From NCBI RefSeq assembly GCF_018614035.1, contig NZ_JAGGPA010000011.1, forward strand, positions 124,001 through 188,000: a DNA stretch of 64,000 nucleotides, written 5' to 3'. Of the stretch, positions 23,721 to 31,958 are shown piece after piece. The translations under genes and the position numbers were made by a program. Below the pieces are notes generated by a model, which saw only the letters and a list, made by a program, of their open reading frames with translations, made no database searches and had not been told where the DNA came from. Positions within the stretch are counted from its first letter, which is position 1, and every line of letters begins with the position of its first letter. The stretch is from Streptomyces sp. ISL-96. GTDB taxonomy: Bacteria; Actinomycetota; Actinomycetes; Streptomycetales; Streptomycetaceae.

Positions 23721-24755
23721 TTGAGCGATGCGACGCAACCGACCCAGGCCACGGAGATCGCAGCAGCAGTGACGCAGGTCCTCGGCGACTCGCTCGGCTA
23801 CCTCTACCCCGCCGCACTGCGCGTGGCCCTGCGTACCGACATCGCCGGCCACCTCACCGACGGACCCAAAACCGCCGCCCAACTCGCCGAACTCACCGGC
23901 GTACACGCCCCGTCCCTCCACCGCGTACTGCGCTTCCTCGCCACCCGCGGCATCTTCCGCGAAGACACGGACTCAGCCTTCCACCTCACCCCCGCCGCCC
24001 ACGTCCTGCGTACCGACGTCCCCTACTCCGTACGCCCCGCCGCCCTGCTGTTCACGGACGAGATGTACTGGAAGCCGGCCGGACGCCTCGAAGACACCGT
24101 CCGCGACGGCAGCACCGCCTTCAACGACATCTTCGGCGCCCCCCTCTTCGACCACCTCCAGGGCGAAGGCGAGCGTGAACGGCTCTTCACCGATGCCATG
24201 GACACCATGTCCATGACCGAGCAGAACGGCATCGTCGCGAGCTACGACTTCCCCCAGACGGGTACGGTCATCGATCTCGCCGGCGGTCTGGGTGGCTTCC
24301 TGCGCACCCTGCTCGCCCGGAACCCCGGTCTGCGCGGTGTCCTCTTCGAGCGCGAATCCGTGCTCCGGCGGCACAAGTTGGACGACCCGGCGATCGAGGG
24401 GCGCTGGGAGACCGCCGTGGGTGACTTCTTCGAGGCCGTACCGCCCGGCGCGGACTTCTATGTCCTCAAACGCATCATCCACGACAAGAGCGACGCCGAC
24501 AGCGTGCGCATTCTGCGGACCGTACGCAATGCCATGTCCGAGCGGTCGCGCCTCCTGATCGTCGACGCGGTGCGCCCGGACGCGGACATCTCGCCGTCTG
24601 TCACCATCTCCGACGTACTGATGCTGACCGTGTTCGATGGACAGGAACGCAGCGACGAGGAACTGGAAGTGCTGCTCTCCGCGGCTGATCTCAAGTCGCT
24701 GCGGGTCATCTCCACGCCGGGAACGCTGTCCATCGTGGAGGTGGCTCCGGTCTGA
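23721..24755 (+). CDS. SAM-dependent O-methyltransferase, copy 2 (altered SAM motif)
   Basis: This gene also encodes 344 residues from a TTG start, with AGGAAGAG upstream. Its first ~146 residues are almost the same as in copy 1, but beyond about 24160 the two diverge strongly. The SAM-binding motif reads VIDLAGGLGG instead of VIDVGGGPGG, and the catalytic-His segment is LKRIIHDKSDADS, where the otherwise common HDW has become HDK. It may therefore have a different substrate, act as a partner of copy 1 (these enzymes dimerise through the N-terminal domain), or be losing activity. The gap after copy 1 is 48 bases, so the two are cotranscribed. Confidence 0.85.
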   Translation: MSDATQPTQATEIAAAVTQVLGDSLGYLYPAALRVALRTDIAGHLTDGPKTAAQLAELTGVHAPSLHRVLRFLATRGIFREDTDSAFHLTPAAHVLRTDVPYSVRPAALLFTDEMYWKPAGRLEDTVRDGSTAFNDIFGAPLFDHLQGEGERERLFTDAMDTMSMTEQNGIVASYDFPQTGTVIDLAGGLGGFLRTLLARNPGLRGVLFERESVLRRHKLDDPAIEGRWETAVGDFFEAVPPGADFYVLKRIIHDKSDADSVRILRTVRNAMSERSRLLIVDAVRPDADISPSVTISDVLMLTVFDGQERSDEELEVLLSAADLKSLRVISTPGTLSIVEVAPV

Positions 24756-24844
24756 CCATGGAAGTGGCTGATTCTCCTGCCGAGGGTGGCACCCACTGTT
24801 ACCGTCCAGTATCCCGCTCGTCCCAGCCAACCTTGGAGGCAGGC

Positions 24845-25282
24845 ATGACCCAGCACGAGATGACCGTGGAGCGCGGCATCGTCGAACCCGGCTACACCCA
24901 CTTCGACGAGCTCGACTCGATGGGCTTCGTGCACAACTCCCGCTACATGGTGCTGGTGGAACGGGCGTTGACTACTTTCTGGGCGCGCCAGGGTTTCGCG
25001 TTCACCGACGGGAAGTACACGCAGCCCGACGTTTTCCTGGCCGTGGCGGAGTTCTCGATCAGCTACCGGGCGCCCATTCGCGGCACGGGTGAGATCGGTA
25101 TCCACCTGTGGATAGACAAGCTTTCCGACTCCAGCGCGGTATACGGCTTCCGGGTGCTGTCCGCGGACGGTGGCGTGGTGCATGCCGAAGGGCGGCGGGT
25201 GCACATCCGGCTCGACCCCAAGACGCTGCGCCCCACGGCATGGAGCGACACGTTCAACGATGTCGCGAAGACCTTGCTCTGA
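24845..25282 (+). CDS. Hotdog-fold acyl thioesterase (4HBT family)
   Basis: The 145-residue protein contains the family motif HFDELDSMGFVHNSRYM, with Asp and Asn in the positions used by 4-hydroxybenzoyl-CoA thioesterase-like enzymes. GGAGG precedes the ATG at 24845. It is a stand-alone type hydrolysing acyl-CoA or acyl-ACP. In this cluster it could release the chain built by the KAS III/ACP/KAS II set or remove mis-primed acyl groups; the NRPS/PKS line itself ends in a reductase and does not need it. It is 89 bases after copy 2 of the methyltransferase. Confidence 0.87.
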   Translation: MTQHEMTVERGIVEPGYTHFDELDSMGFVHNSRYMVLVERALTTFWARQGFAFTDGKYTQPDVFLAVAEFSISYRAPIRGTGEIGIHLWIDKLSDSSAVYGFRVLSADGGVVHAEGRRVHIRLDPKTLRPTAWSDTFNDVAKTLL

Positions 25283-25294
25283 ACAGCGGTGAAG

Positions 25295-25339
25295 ATGCCG
25301 TCCTACGGCCCCGGGCTGTCGGCCCGGGGCCGTCGGCAT
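25295..25339 (+). terminator. Strong hairpin terminator after the thioesterase gene
   Basis: A perfect 12-base stem ACGGCCCCGGGC (25305-25316) / GCCCGGGGCCGT (25322-25333) with loop TGTCG is flanked by outer arms ATGCCG (25295-25300) and CGGCAT (25334-25339) interrupted by a TCCT bulge. There is no U run, as usual in Streptomyces. Confidence 0.85.
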
Positions 25340-25367
25340 GTCCGCGACTCATGTCCGAAAGGCCACG

Positions 25368-26666
25368 ATGATCCCTGAATCCCGGTCAGTACCGGCCGCC
25401 GACGCACCGCCGCCGCCGCCGGACAGGCTCAGCGAACCGGTCGCGCGGGTGGGGCCGAGGTTCGTGGGCGGCATCGCGCTGGTCAGCCTGGGCATGTGGA
25501 CCGCGTTGTACACGCCGGTACAGGTACTGCTCGCCCAGCAGTTGGAGACGATCGATCCGGACAACAAGGAGTCCGCGCTCGGCCTGGTCACCGGGATCGG
25601 CGCGGTGATCGCACTGGTCGCCACCCCGGTCGCGGGCGCCCTGTCGGACCGCACCACGTCACGTTTCGGCCGCCGCAGACCCTGGCTGGCCGGCGGCGCG
25701 CTGGGCACGGCCCTGGGCCTGCTGATACTCGCCCCGCAGACCACGGTGACCGGCGTCGTGCTCGGCTGGTGCGTGGCGCAGCTGTCGCTCAGTGCGATGC
25801 TCGCCGGCCTGGTCGCCGAGGTGCCCGACCATGTCCCGGTCGCGCAACGCGCCGTCGTGAGCGCGTGGGTGGGTGCCACTCAGCCCCTGGCCGTCGTGTT
25901 CGGTACGGTCCTGGTGACCGTCGCCGTGAGCGGACCACGCAGCGGCTACCCCCTGATCGCCGTCGTCCTGGTCCTGTGCGCCCTGCCGTTCCTGTGGTCG
26001 GTCACGGACGCCCGGCTGCCGGCCTCCGCGGTGCCCGCTGTGAGCTGGTCGCGATTCCTCGCCGGGTTCTGGATCAGCCCCCGCCGCCATCGCGACTTCG
26101 CGCTCGCCTGGCTGACGCGGCTGCTCGTACAACTCGGCAACGCCACAGGGACCTTGTACCTGCTCTACTTCCTGCGCGACGAGGTGCGGTACGAACAGCG
26201 CTTCCCCGGGCGCGAGGCCGAGCAGGGACTGCTGACTCTCGTCGTCCTCTACACCACCGGCATCGTGCTCACGGCCTTCATCGGCGGTGTGGTGTCGGAC
26301 CGCCTCGGCCGCCGGAAGTCGCTGGTCACGGCCTCCGGTGTGGTGATCGCCCTCGGCTCCGCCCTGCTGGCGGTCTGGCCGACGTGGCCGGTCGCGCTGG
26401 TGGCCGCCGGCCTGATGGGACTCGGTTACGGCGTCTACATCTCGGTGGACCAGGCGCTGATCACCCAGGTGCTGCCCACCGCGGACAACCGGGGGCGGGA
26501 TCTCGGTGTCATCAATATCGCGAACTCCCTCCCGCACGTCCTCGCGCCGGCCATCGCCGCCGTGCTGGTCACTCACCTCGGCGGCTACCCGGCGCTCTTC
26601 GCGTTCACCGCCGCTCTCACCCTGCTCGGCGCTGTCCTGGTCCAACGCATCCGAAGCGTGCCCTGA
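25368..26666 (+). CDS. MFS transporter
   Basis: The 432-residue protein has about 12 hydrophobic segments and the MFS loop motif twice (ALSDRTTSRFGRRRPW after TM2-3 and VVSDRLGRRKSL in the second half). It is probably an inner-membrane exporter, proton coupled. The ATG at 25368 was chosen for the AAAGG six bases upstream; an ATG at 25338 lies inside the terminator hairpin. It is the rightmost gene that plausibly belongs to the biosynthetic cluster, where it would export the product, although the strong terminator before it shows it has its own promoter or is read through. Confidence 0.87.
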   Translation: MIPESRSVPAADAPPPPPDRLSEPVARVGPRFVGGIALVSLGMWTALYTPVQVLLAQQLETIDPDNKESALGLVTGIGAVIALVATPVAGALSDRTTSRFGRRRPWLAGGALGTALGLLILAPQTTVTGVVLGWCVAQLSLSAMLAGLVAEVPDHVPVAQRAVVSAWVGATQPLAVVFGTVLVTVAVSGPRSGYPLIAVVLVLCALPFLWSVTDARLPASAVPAVSWSRFLAGFWISPRRHRDFALAWLTRLLVQLGNATGTLYLLYFLRDEVRYEQRFPGREAEQGLLTLVVLYTTGIVLTAFIGGVVSDRLGRRKSLVTASGVVIALGSALLAVWPTWPVALVAAGLMGLGYGVYISVDQALITQVLPTADNRGRDLGVINIANSLPHVLAPAIAAVLVTHLGGYPALFAFTAALTLLGAVLVQRIRSVP

Positions 26667-26679
26667 CGCCGAAGGCGTC
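26665..26679. terminator. Small convergent hairpin
   Basis: GACGCC GAA GGCGTC forms a perfect 6-base stem that overlaps the MFS stop and lies before the converging YjbQ gene. A second short pair GGACC/GGTCC follows. Weak but well placed as a bidirectional terminator. Confidence 0.45.
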
Positions 26680-26698
26680 GGACCAGCGGCCGGGTCCC

Positions 26699-27121
26699 TC
26701 AGCCCAGGAAGCTCAGCCGCACCTGGCGGTCCGGGTTGTCCTTGTTCGTGTCGACCAGGCAGACGGACTGCCACGTGCCCAGTTCCAGGCTGCCGCCGAT
26801 CACCGGAAGCGTCGCGTGCGGGGGCACCAGGGCGGGCAGTACGTGGTCCCTGCCGTGGCCGGGGCTGCCGTGGCGGTGCTGCCAGCGGTCGTCGGCGGGG
26901 AGCAGGGCGTGCAGCGCGGCGAGGAGGTCGGCGTCGCTGCCCGCGCCCGTTTCGAGGATCGCGATACCGGCCGTGGCGTGCGGGACGAAGATGTTGAGCA
27001 GGCCGTCCCTCCCGCGCGCCGCCTGCTGGAGGAAATTCTCGCAGTCGTGGGTGATGTCGGCCACGGTCTCGGCCGAGCCCGTGGTGACGTTCAGGATGCG
27101 GGTCGTGAAGGCGTCGGACAT
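26699..27121 (-). CDS. YjbQ/UPF0047 family protein (secondary thiamine-phosphate synthase-type)
   Basis: The 140-residue protein carries the YjbQ signature: HATAGIAILETGAGSD, a His-rich stretch RWQHRHGSPGHGRDHVLPAL and LGTWQSVCLVDTNK. E. coli YjbQ has weak thiamine-phosphate synthase activity; the real role is unknown, and conserved His and Glu residues suggest metal binding. The ATG follows GGAGG with very short spacing. It converges on the MFS gene and probably shares a transcript with the small gene upstream (27141-27431), 19 bases away. Confidence 0.88.
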   Translation of the reverse strand: MSDAFTTRILNVTTGSAETVADITHDCENFLQQAARGRDGLLNIFVPHATAGIAILETGAGSDADLLAALHALLPADDRWQHRHGSPGHGRDHVLPALVPPHATLPVIGGSLELGTWQSVCLVDTNKDNPDRQVRLSFLG

Positions 27122-27140
27122 GCCTCCATCATGCACAGGC

Positions 27141-27431
27141 CTACGCTCCGGGCAGGGTGTCCAGGTCCGGCTGGACCTCCACCGTGCATTCGGCGTCCTC
27201 CGGGCCCATGCCCTCCGCGTCGCGCCATACGCAGATACGTACGTGGTGGACGCCCGAACCCTCGTGGTCCCACTCCGTCGCAAGGTCACGCACCACCACC
27301 GCGGCCACGAATTCGGCGTCCTCCGGCTGGGTCGCGGTGGTGATGGCGCCCCGGTAGCGGGGTCCCAGGGGGTGCCAGCCGGCGCTTCCTGCGGGCGCGT
27401 CCACTCGGTACACGTATTCGACGGGGGTCAT
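27141..27431 (-). CDS. Small conserved hypothetical protein
   Basis: The 96-residue protein (MTPVEYVYRVDAP start) has no signal peptide, membrane segment or recognised motif. It is mixed alpha/beta in appearance with several acidic stretches, and it has the strong third-position GC bias of real genes in this DNA. The ATG at 27431 has only a weak GGTG upstream. It precedes the YjbQ gene on the same strand and diverges from the flavin monooxygenase gene. I do not recognise the family. Confidence 0.7.
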   Translation of the reverse strand: MTPVEYVYRVDAPAGSAGWHPLGPRYRGAITTATQPEDAEFVAAVVVRDLATEWDHEGSGVHHVRICVWRDAEGMGPEDAECTVEVQPDLDTLPGA

Positions 27432-27506
27432 TCCGGCACCGTACCCACATCGCGGGGTATTACGTCGACCGGGAAGATCCGGCCCCAACGCCCCGTTAGT
27501 AGAAAC

Positions 27507-28613
27507 ATGAACAATCTTGGGGTGCGGGAAGTGGACGTCGTGGTGATCGGTGCCGGGCAGGCCGGTCTTTCCAGCGCCTACCACCTGCGGCGCGCGGGCC
27601 TGGAGCCCGGCCGTGACTTCGTCGTGCTGGACCACTCCCCGCGCCCGGGCGGCGCGTGGCAGTTCCGGTGGCCCTCGCTGACGTACGGCAAAGTGCACGG
27701 CATGCACGCGCTTCCGGGCATGGAGCTGACCGGCGCCGACGACAGCCGCGCTTCCTCCGAGGTCATCGGGGAGTACTTCGCGACGTACGAGCGCACCTTC
27801 GGCCTGCGGGTGCGCCGGCCCGTCGGTGTGTCGGCCGTGCGTGAGGGAGAGGGCGGGCGGCTGCTCGTCGAGACGTCGGCGGGTGCCTGGTCGGCGCGCG
27901 CCCTGATCAACGCCTCGGGCACCTGGGACCGGCCTTTCTGGCCCCGCTACCCCGGCCAGGAGACGTTCCGCGGGCGTCAGCTGCACACCGCGAACTACCC
28001 GGGGCCGGGCGAATTCGCCGGACAGCGGGTGGTCGTCGTGGGCGGCGGGACCTCGGGCGTACAGCACCTGATGGAGATCGCCGGCGCCGGGGCGCGGACG
28101 ACGTGGGTGACGCGGCGGCCGCCGGTCTTCCGCGACGGCCCGTTCGGCGAGGAGCAGGGGCGGGCCGCCGTCGCGCTCGTCGACGAGCGGGTACGGCGCG
28201 GGCTGCCGCCGCAGAGCGTCGTGTCGGTGACCGGGCTTCCTGTGACGGAGGCGGTCGCGCGGGCCCGCTCGGAGGGCGTGCTGGACCGGCTGCCGATGTT
28301 CGACAGGATTACGCCGAACGGGGTGGCCTGGTCCGACGGACGCACGGTCGACGCGGACGTCATCCTGTGGGCCACCGGGTTCCGTGCCGCGATCGATCAC
28401 CTGGCGCCGCTCAAGCTGCGCGAGCCGGGTGGCGGCGTCCGCGCCGAGGGCACGCGGGCGACCCGCGACGAGCGGATCCACCTGGTGGGCTACGGGCCCT
28501 CGGCCAGCACCATCGGGGCCAACCGGGCGGGGCGGGCCGCCGTACGCGGGATCATGCGGCTGCTGGAAGGGGAGCGGCGGACGGAGAGCGAGCCGGTCGC
28601 GGTGGGCGTCTGA
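27507..28613 (+). CDS. Flavin-containing monooxygenase-like NAD(P)/FAD oxidoreductase
   Basis: The 368-residue protein has an N-terminal FAD motif VVVIGAGQAGLSSAYHL, a second nucleotide-binding motif VVVVGGGTSGVQHL (~175) and an ATGFR-type segment (LWATGFRAAIDHL), as in flavin monooxygenases and related pyridine nucleotide-disulfide oxidoreductases. It likely uses NADPH to oxygenate an N or S atom or to run an oxidative housekeeping step. The ATG at 27507 has no good ribosome binding site; GTG at 27522 or 27531 are alternatives, and a leaderless transcript is possible. It is a single-gene unit. Confidence 0.85.
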   Translation: MNNLGVREVDVVVIGAGQAGLSSAYHLRRAGLEPGRDFVVLDHSPRPGGAWQFRWPSLTYGKVHGMHALPGMELTGADDSRASSEVIGEYFATYERTFGLRVRRPVGVSAVREGEGGRLLVETSAGAWSARALINASGTWDRPFWPRYPGQETFRGRQLHTANYPGPGEFAGQRVVVVGGGTSGVQHLMEIAGAGARTTWVTRRPPVFRDGPFGEEQGRAAVALVDERVRRGLPPQSVVSVTGLPVTEAVARARSEGVLDRLPMFDRITPNGVAWSDGRTVDADVILWATGFRAAIDHLAPLKLREPGGGVRAEGTRATRDERIHLVGYGPSASTIGANRAGRAAVRGIMRLLEGERRTESEPVAVGV

Positions 28614-28614
28614 A

Positions 28615-28663
28615 GCGGGTCGGGGGCTGAGCGGGTCGGGGGCTGAAGCGGGTCGGGGGCTGA
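28615..28663. repeat. Three tandem copies of a 16-base G-rich unit
   Basis: GCGGGTCGGGGGCTGA occurs at 28615-28630, 28631-28646 and 28648-28663, the last two separated by one A. It starts two bases after the flavin monooxygenase stop and ends before the converging mltG-like gene. It could form G-rich structure in RNA, and may aid termination. Confidence 0.85.
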
Positions 28664-28668
28664 AGGGG

Positions 28669-29490
28669 TCAGCCGCCGTTCTTGCTCGCGCCCTTGCGGT
28701 TCGCGTTGAACTCCGCGACGTTCTTCCGCTGCTCGGCGTAGCTGTCCGTGAAGCGGGTGTCCCCGGGCGCGACGGTGACGAAGTACAGCCAGTCCCCCGG
28801 CGGCGGGTCGGTCGTCGCGTCCATCGCCTGCCGGCCCGGGTTGCCGATCGGAGTCGGCGGCAGGCCGGCGCGCAGGTATGTGTTGTACGGGGTGTCGATC
28901 TTCGTGTCCGCGTGGCTGGTGTCGAGGGTCGAGCGCTTCAGCGCGTAGTTGATCGTCGAGTCCATCTGGAGCGGCATGCCGCGCGCCAGCCGGTTGTCGA
29001 TGACGCGTGCGGCCTTCCCCATGTCCTCGGCGGTGTCCGCCTCGGCCTGCACGATGCTGGCGATGACAACGTTCCGGTAGGCCGCGGGAGTGGCGCCGAA
29101 GTTCTTACGGGCCGTGTTGACCATGTACGAGAGCAGGCTCGCCGGCGTCGTCCTGTCGTCGACGGGATAGGTGGCCGGGAAGAGGAACCCCTCCGGGTTT
29201 CCCTTGGCCGCGCGCGGCAGGTTCAGGTTGGCCGCGCCCGCCGCCCTCTCGGTGGTTCTGGGCGCGACGCCGAGCGCCTTGTCGACCGCGGTGTACACCT
29301 GGGACGACCGCCATCCCTCCGGAATCAGCAGGCTCCGCGGCTCGCGCTTCTCCTCCCTGAGCAGCAGGAGAGGCACCAGGACGGCGGCGGTCGCCACTGT
29401 CGCGGCCATACCCGCGACCAGCAGCAGTCGGCCGCGGCGCGTCAGGCGGGGGCTGTTCGCGGGCCGTTTCTGTGCGGACTCGTTCTCCAT
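28669..29490 (-). CDS. Endolytic transglycosylase MltG-like protein
   Basis: The 273-residue protein has a short cytoplasmic N-terminus, one membrane segment (~23-44) and an extracytoplasmic YceG domain: ASIVQAEAD with the catalytic Glu, LQMDSTINYAL, and TPYNTYLRAGLPPTPIGNPG. MltG cuts nascent peptidoglycan strands. It is shorter than the housekeeping actinobacterial MltG (usually >500 residues with a long cytoplasmic part), so it is likely an accessory paralogue. The ATG is at 29490. It stands alone between converging and same-strand neighbours. Confidence 0.85.
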   Translation of the reverse strand: MENESAQKRPANSPRLTRRGRLLLVAGMAATVATAAVLVPLLLLREEKREPRSLLIPEGWRSSQVYTAVDKALGVAPRTTERAAGAANLNLPRAAKGNPEGFLFPATYPVDDRTTPASLLSYMVNTARKNFGATPAAYRNVVIASIVQAEADTAEDMGKAARVIDNRLARGMPLQMDSTINYALKRSTLDTSHADTKIDTPYNTYLRAGLPPTPIGNPGRQAMDATTDPPPGDWLYFVTVAPGDTRFTDSYAEQRKNVAEFNANRKGASKNGG

Positions 29491-29577
29491 GCGGGCACGC
29501 TAACTCGCCTCACTCGCCGTTCCCGGGATGCCGAGAACGGCATTCGGTCGGTACCGGATACTCACCGCCCATGGCTT

Positions 29578-31389
29578 TCAGGTGGCGGCGGGCGAGAGCC
29601 TGGCGTCCCTGCGCACGAGGGCGGCGTACCGGCCGTCCTGTGCGAGCAGTTCCTCGTGCGTGCCGCGCTCGGCGGTCCTGCCGCCGTCGAGGACGACGAT
29701 CTGGTCGGCGTCCCTGACCGTGGAGAGCCGGTGCGCGATGGTGATGGTCGTACGGCCCGCCGACAGCGCGTCGATGGCCTGCTGCACGGCGTGCTCCGTA
29801 CGGGTGTCGAGCGCGCTCGTCGCCTCGTCGAGGATGAGGACGGGCGGGTCGCGCAGAATGGTCCTGGCGATCGCCAGGCGCTGCTTCTCGCCGCCGGAGA
29901 AGCGGTATCCGCGCTCGCCGACCAGCGTGTCGTACCCGTCGGGCAGTGAGGCGATGTGGTCGTGGATCTGCGCCGCCTCGGCTGCCGCGCGCAGTTCCTC
30001 GTCGGTCGCGTCCGGCTTGGCGAAGCGAAGGTTCTCGGCGACGGAGGCGTGGAAGAGGTACGTCTCCTGGGAGACCACGCCGACCGCGCGGGCCAGCGTG
30101 TCGAAGTCCAGGTCGCGCACGTCGACGCCGTCGAGTGTGACGCCGCCGTCCGTCACGTCGTACAGCCGGGGCACCAGATAGCTGAGCGTGCTCTTGCCGG
30201 AGCCCGTCGGCCCGACGACCGCCAGGCTGCCGCCCGCCGGGACCGTGATGTCGATTCCGGTGAGCGTGGGGCCGTTCTTCTCGTCGTACGTGAAGTGGAC
30301 GTCGTCGAAGCGCACTTCGCCGCGGATCTTGTCCAGCCGGACGGGCTTCTCGGGTTCGGTGATGTCCACCGGCAGGTCGAGATATTCGAAGATCCGCTGG
30401 AAGAGCGCGAGCGAGGTCTGCATCTGCACACCGGTCGACAGGAGGCTCACGGCCGGCCGGAAGAGGCCCTGCTGGAGCGATACGAAGGCGACGAGCGTGC
30501 CGAGGGAGACGGCTGCCCCGCCGGCCTGCATGGTCAGGCCGGCCGCCCAGTAGATGACGGCGGGCATGGCGGCCATGACGATGCCGATGGTGGACATCCG
30601 CCAGCGCCCCGCCATGTTGGAACGCACTTCGAGGTCGACGAGGCGCTCGGACTCGTCGGCGAAGGATTTGGTGAGGGAGTCGGCGCGGCCCATGGTGCGG
30701 CCGAGCAGGATGCCGCTGACCGACAGCGACTCGGTGACGGTGGCGGCCATGGCGGCCATCTGTTTCTGCCGCTGCGTGGTGATCTTCTTGCGCTCGCGGC
30801 CGACCCGGCGGCTGATCCACACGAAGACCGGCAGCAGCAGGAGGGAGACGACGGTAAGCCGCCAGTCGAGCGCCAGCATGGCGACGACCGTGGCCACGAC
30901 CGAGGTGAGGTTCGAGACGAGCGAGGTCGCCGTGGACGTCACCGTCGCCTGCATGCCGCCGATGTCGTTCGCGATACGGGACTGCACCTCGCCGGTGCGG
31001 GTCCTGGTGAAGAAGGCGAGCGGCATGCGCTGGAGCTGGGCGTAGACGGCGGTCCGCAGGTCGTGCATGACGCGCTGGCCGACCGTCGTGGAGATCAGGG
31101 TCTGGAGTACGCCGAAGACGCTCGTCACCACGGCGGTCAGGATCATGCCGAGGGCGAGCAGGCTCAGCAGCCCCGTACGCCCCTGCGGGATGGCGGTGTC
31201 GAGGATCTCCCGGAGCATGAACGGGGAGGCGACGGCCACGAGCGACGAGGCGGCGACGAGCAGGCCGACGACGGCCAGTCGGCCCCGGTAGGGGCGGAAG
31301 AGCCGGAGAATGCGGCGCACCTGCGCGGGCTCCTCCGGCTGGGCCGGATCGCGGGCCGGGGGTGTCCACGTGGGTCGATCGGGGTGCAT
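29578..31389 (-). CDS. ABC exporter, fused membrane and ATPase domains
   Basis: The 603-residue half-transporter has six hydrophobic segments (~40-330) and a complete nucleotide-binding domain: Walker A GPTGSGKST, signature FSGGEKQRLAIA, Walker B VLILDEATSALD and H-loop IAHRLS. It should homodimerise and export lipids, drugs or peptides. It diverges from a MarR-type regulator gene across 95 bases containing a palindrome and a promoter, so it is probably under that regulator. Its pattern (single gene with MarR) is that of multidrug exporters. Confidence 0.9.
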   Translation of the reverse strand: MHPDRPTWTPPARDPAQPEEPAQVRRILRLFRPYRGRLAVVGLLVAASSLVAVASPFMLREILDTAIPQGRTGLLSLLALGMILTAVVTSVFGVLQTLISTTVGQRVMHDLRTAVYAQLQRMPLAFFTRTRTGEVQSRIANDIGGMQATVTSTATSLVSNLTSVVATVVAMLALDWRLTVVSLLLLPVFVWISRRVGRERKKITTQRQKQMAAMAATVTESLSVSGILLGRTMGRADSLTKSFADESERLVDLEVRSNMAGRWRMSTIGIVMAAMPAVIYWAAGLTMQAGGAAVSLGTLVAFVSLQQGLFRPAVSLLSTGVQMQTSLALFQRIFEYLDLPVDITEPEKPVRLDKIRGEVRFDDVHFTYDEKNGPTLTGIDITVPAGGSLAVVGPTGSGKSTLSYLVPRLYDVTDGGVTLDGVDVRDLDFDTLARAVGVVSQETYLFHASVAENLRFAKPDATDEELRAAAEAAQIHDHIASLPDGYDTLVGERGYRFSGGEKQRLAIARTILRDPPVLILDEATSALDTRTEHAVQQAIDALSAGRTTITIAHRLSTVRDADQIVVLDGGRTAERGTHEELLAQDGRYAALVRRDARLSPAAT

Positions 31390-31413
31390 GGGCTCCTTCG
31401 AGAGGGTGAAGTC

Positions 31414-31456
31414 ACGGATTTTCAGAGCCTAGCCGATTGTTACCTGTACTCACAAT
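31414..31456. promoter_or_regulatory. Operator and promoter between ABC exporter and MarR gene
   Basis: An imperfect inverted repeat has arms ATTGT (31436-31440) and ACAAT (31452-31456). On the minus strand it overlaps a promoter toward the exporter: TTGTGA, 18-base spacer, then TAGGCT. Location and symmetry fit a MarR-family operator that represses the exporter. Confidence 0.5.
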
Positions 31457-31484
31457 GAATAAGGTCCTGATATCGTTTCCCGGT

Positions 31485-31940
31485 ATGAGCACCTCAGACG
31501 CCGACGGCCTGCTGGCCGAGCAACTGCTCCGGCTGACGCGCCGGCTGCACCGGATCCAGCGGGAGCAGATGGAGCCGATCGGCATCACGCCCGCGCAGTC
31601 ACGCCTGCTGCGCACCGTTTCGCACTACGACCTGCACCACGAGCCGCCGCCGAGGATGGCCGACCTCGCCAGGCGCCTCGACGTGGTCCCCCGCGCCGTG
31701 ACCACGCTCGTCGACGGCCTGGAGGCCAGCGGCCGGGTGCGCCGCGTGCCCGATCCCACCAACCGGCGGGTGATCAGGATCGAGCTCACCGACACCGGCC
31801 GCGCCACGCTGCGCGCCCTGCGCACCGCGCGCCGCGACGCCGCGGAGGACATCCTGGCTCCATTGGACGCCGATCAGCGCGAGGTGCTCGGCGGCCTGCT
31901 GTCCGCTCTGGTCGACGGAATGCCGGAGCGCCGCTGCTGA
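31485..31940 (+). CDS. MarR-family transcriptional regulator
   Basis: The 151-residue protein has a winged helix-turn-helix: ITPAQSRLLRTVSH, MADLARRLDVVPRAVTTLVDGLEASG and a wing RRVPDPTNRRVIRIELTDTGR. This matches MarR repressors that respond to phenolic or other small ligands. The ATG at 31485 was chosen; an upstream in-frame ATG at 31455 lies within the operator palindrome. It diverges from the ABC exporter, which is its likely target, and ends 18 bases before the large dehydrogenase gene. Confidence 0.88.
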   Translation: MSTSDADGLLAEQLLRLTRRLHRIQREQMEPIGITPAQSRLLRTVSHYDLHHEPPPRMADLARRLDVVPRAVTTLVDGLEASGRVRRVPDPTNRRVIRIELTDTGRATLRALRTARRDAAEDILAPLDADQREVLGGLLSALVDGMPERRC

Positions 31941-31958
31941 GTCGAGGAAGTGACCTGG

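Noticed and set aside
28615..28663. CRISPR-like repeats
   Set aside because: The copies are adjacent with no unique spacers and there is no cas gene; it is a simple tandem repeat.
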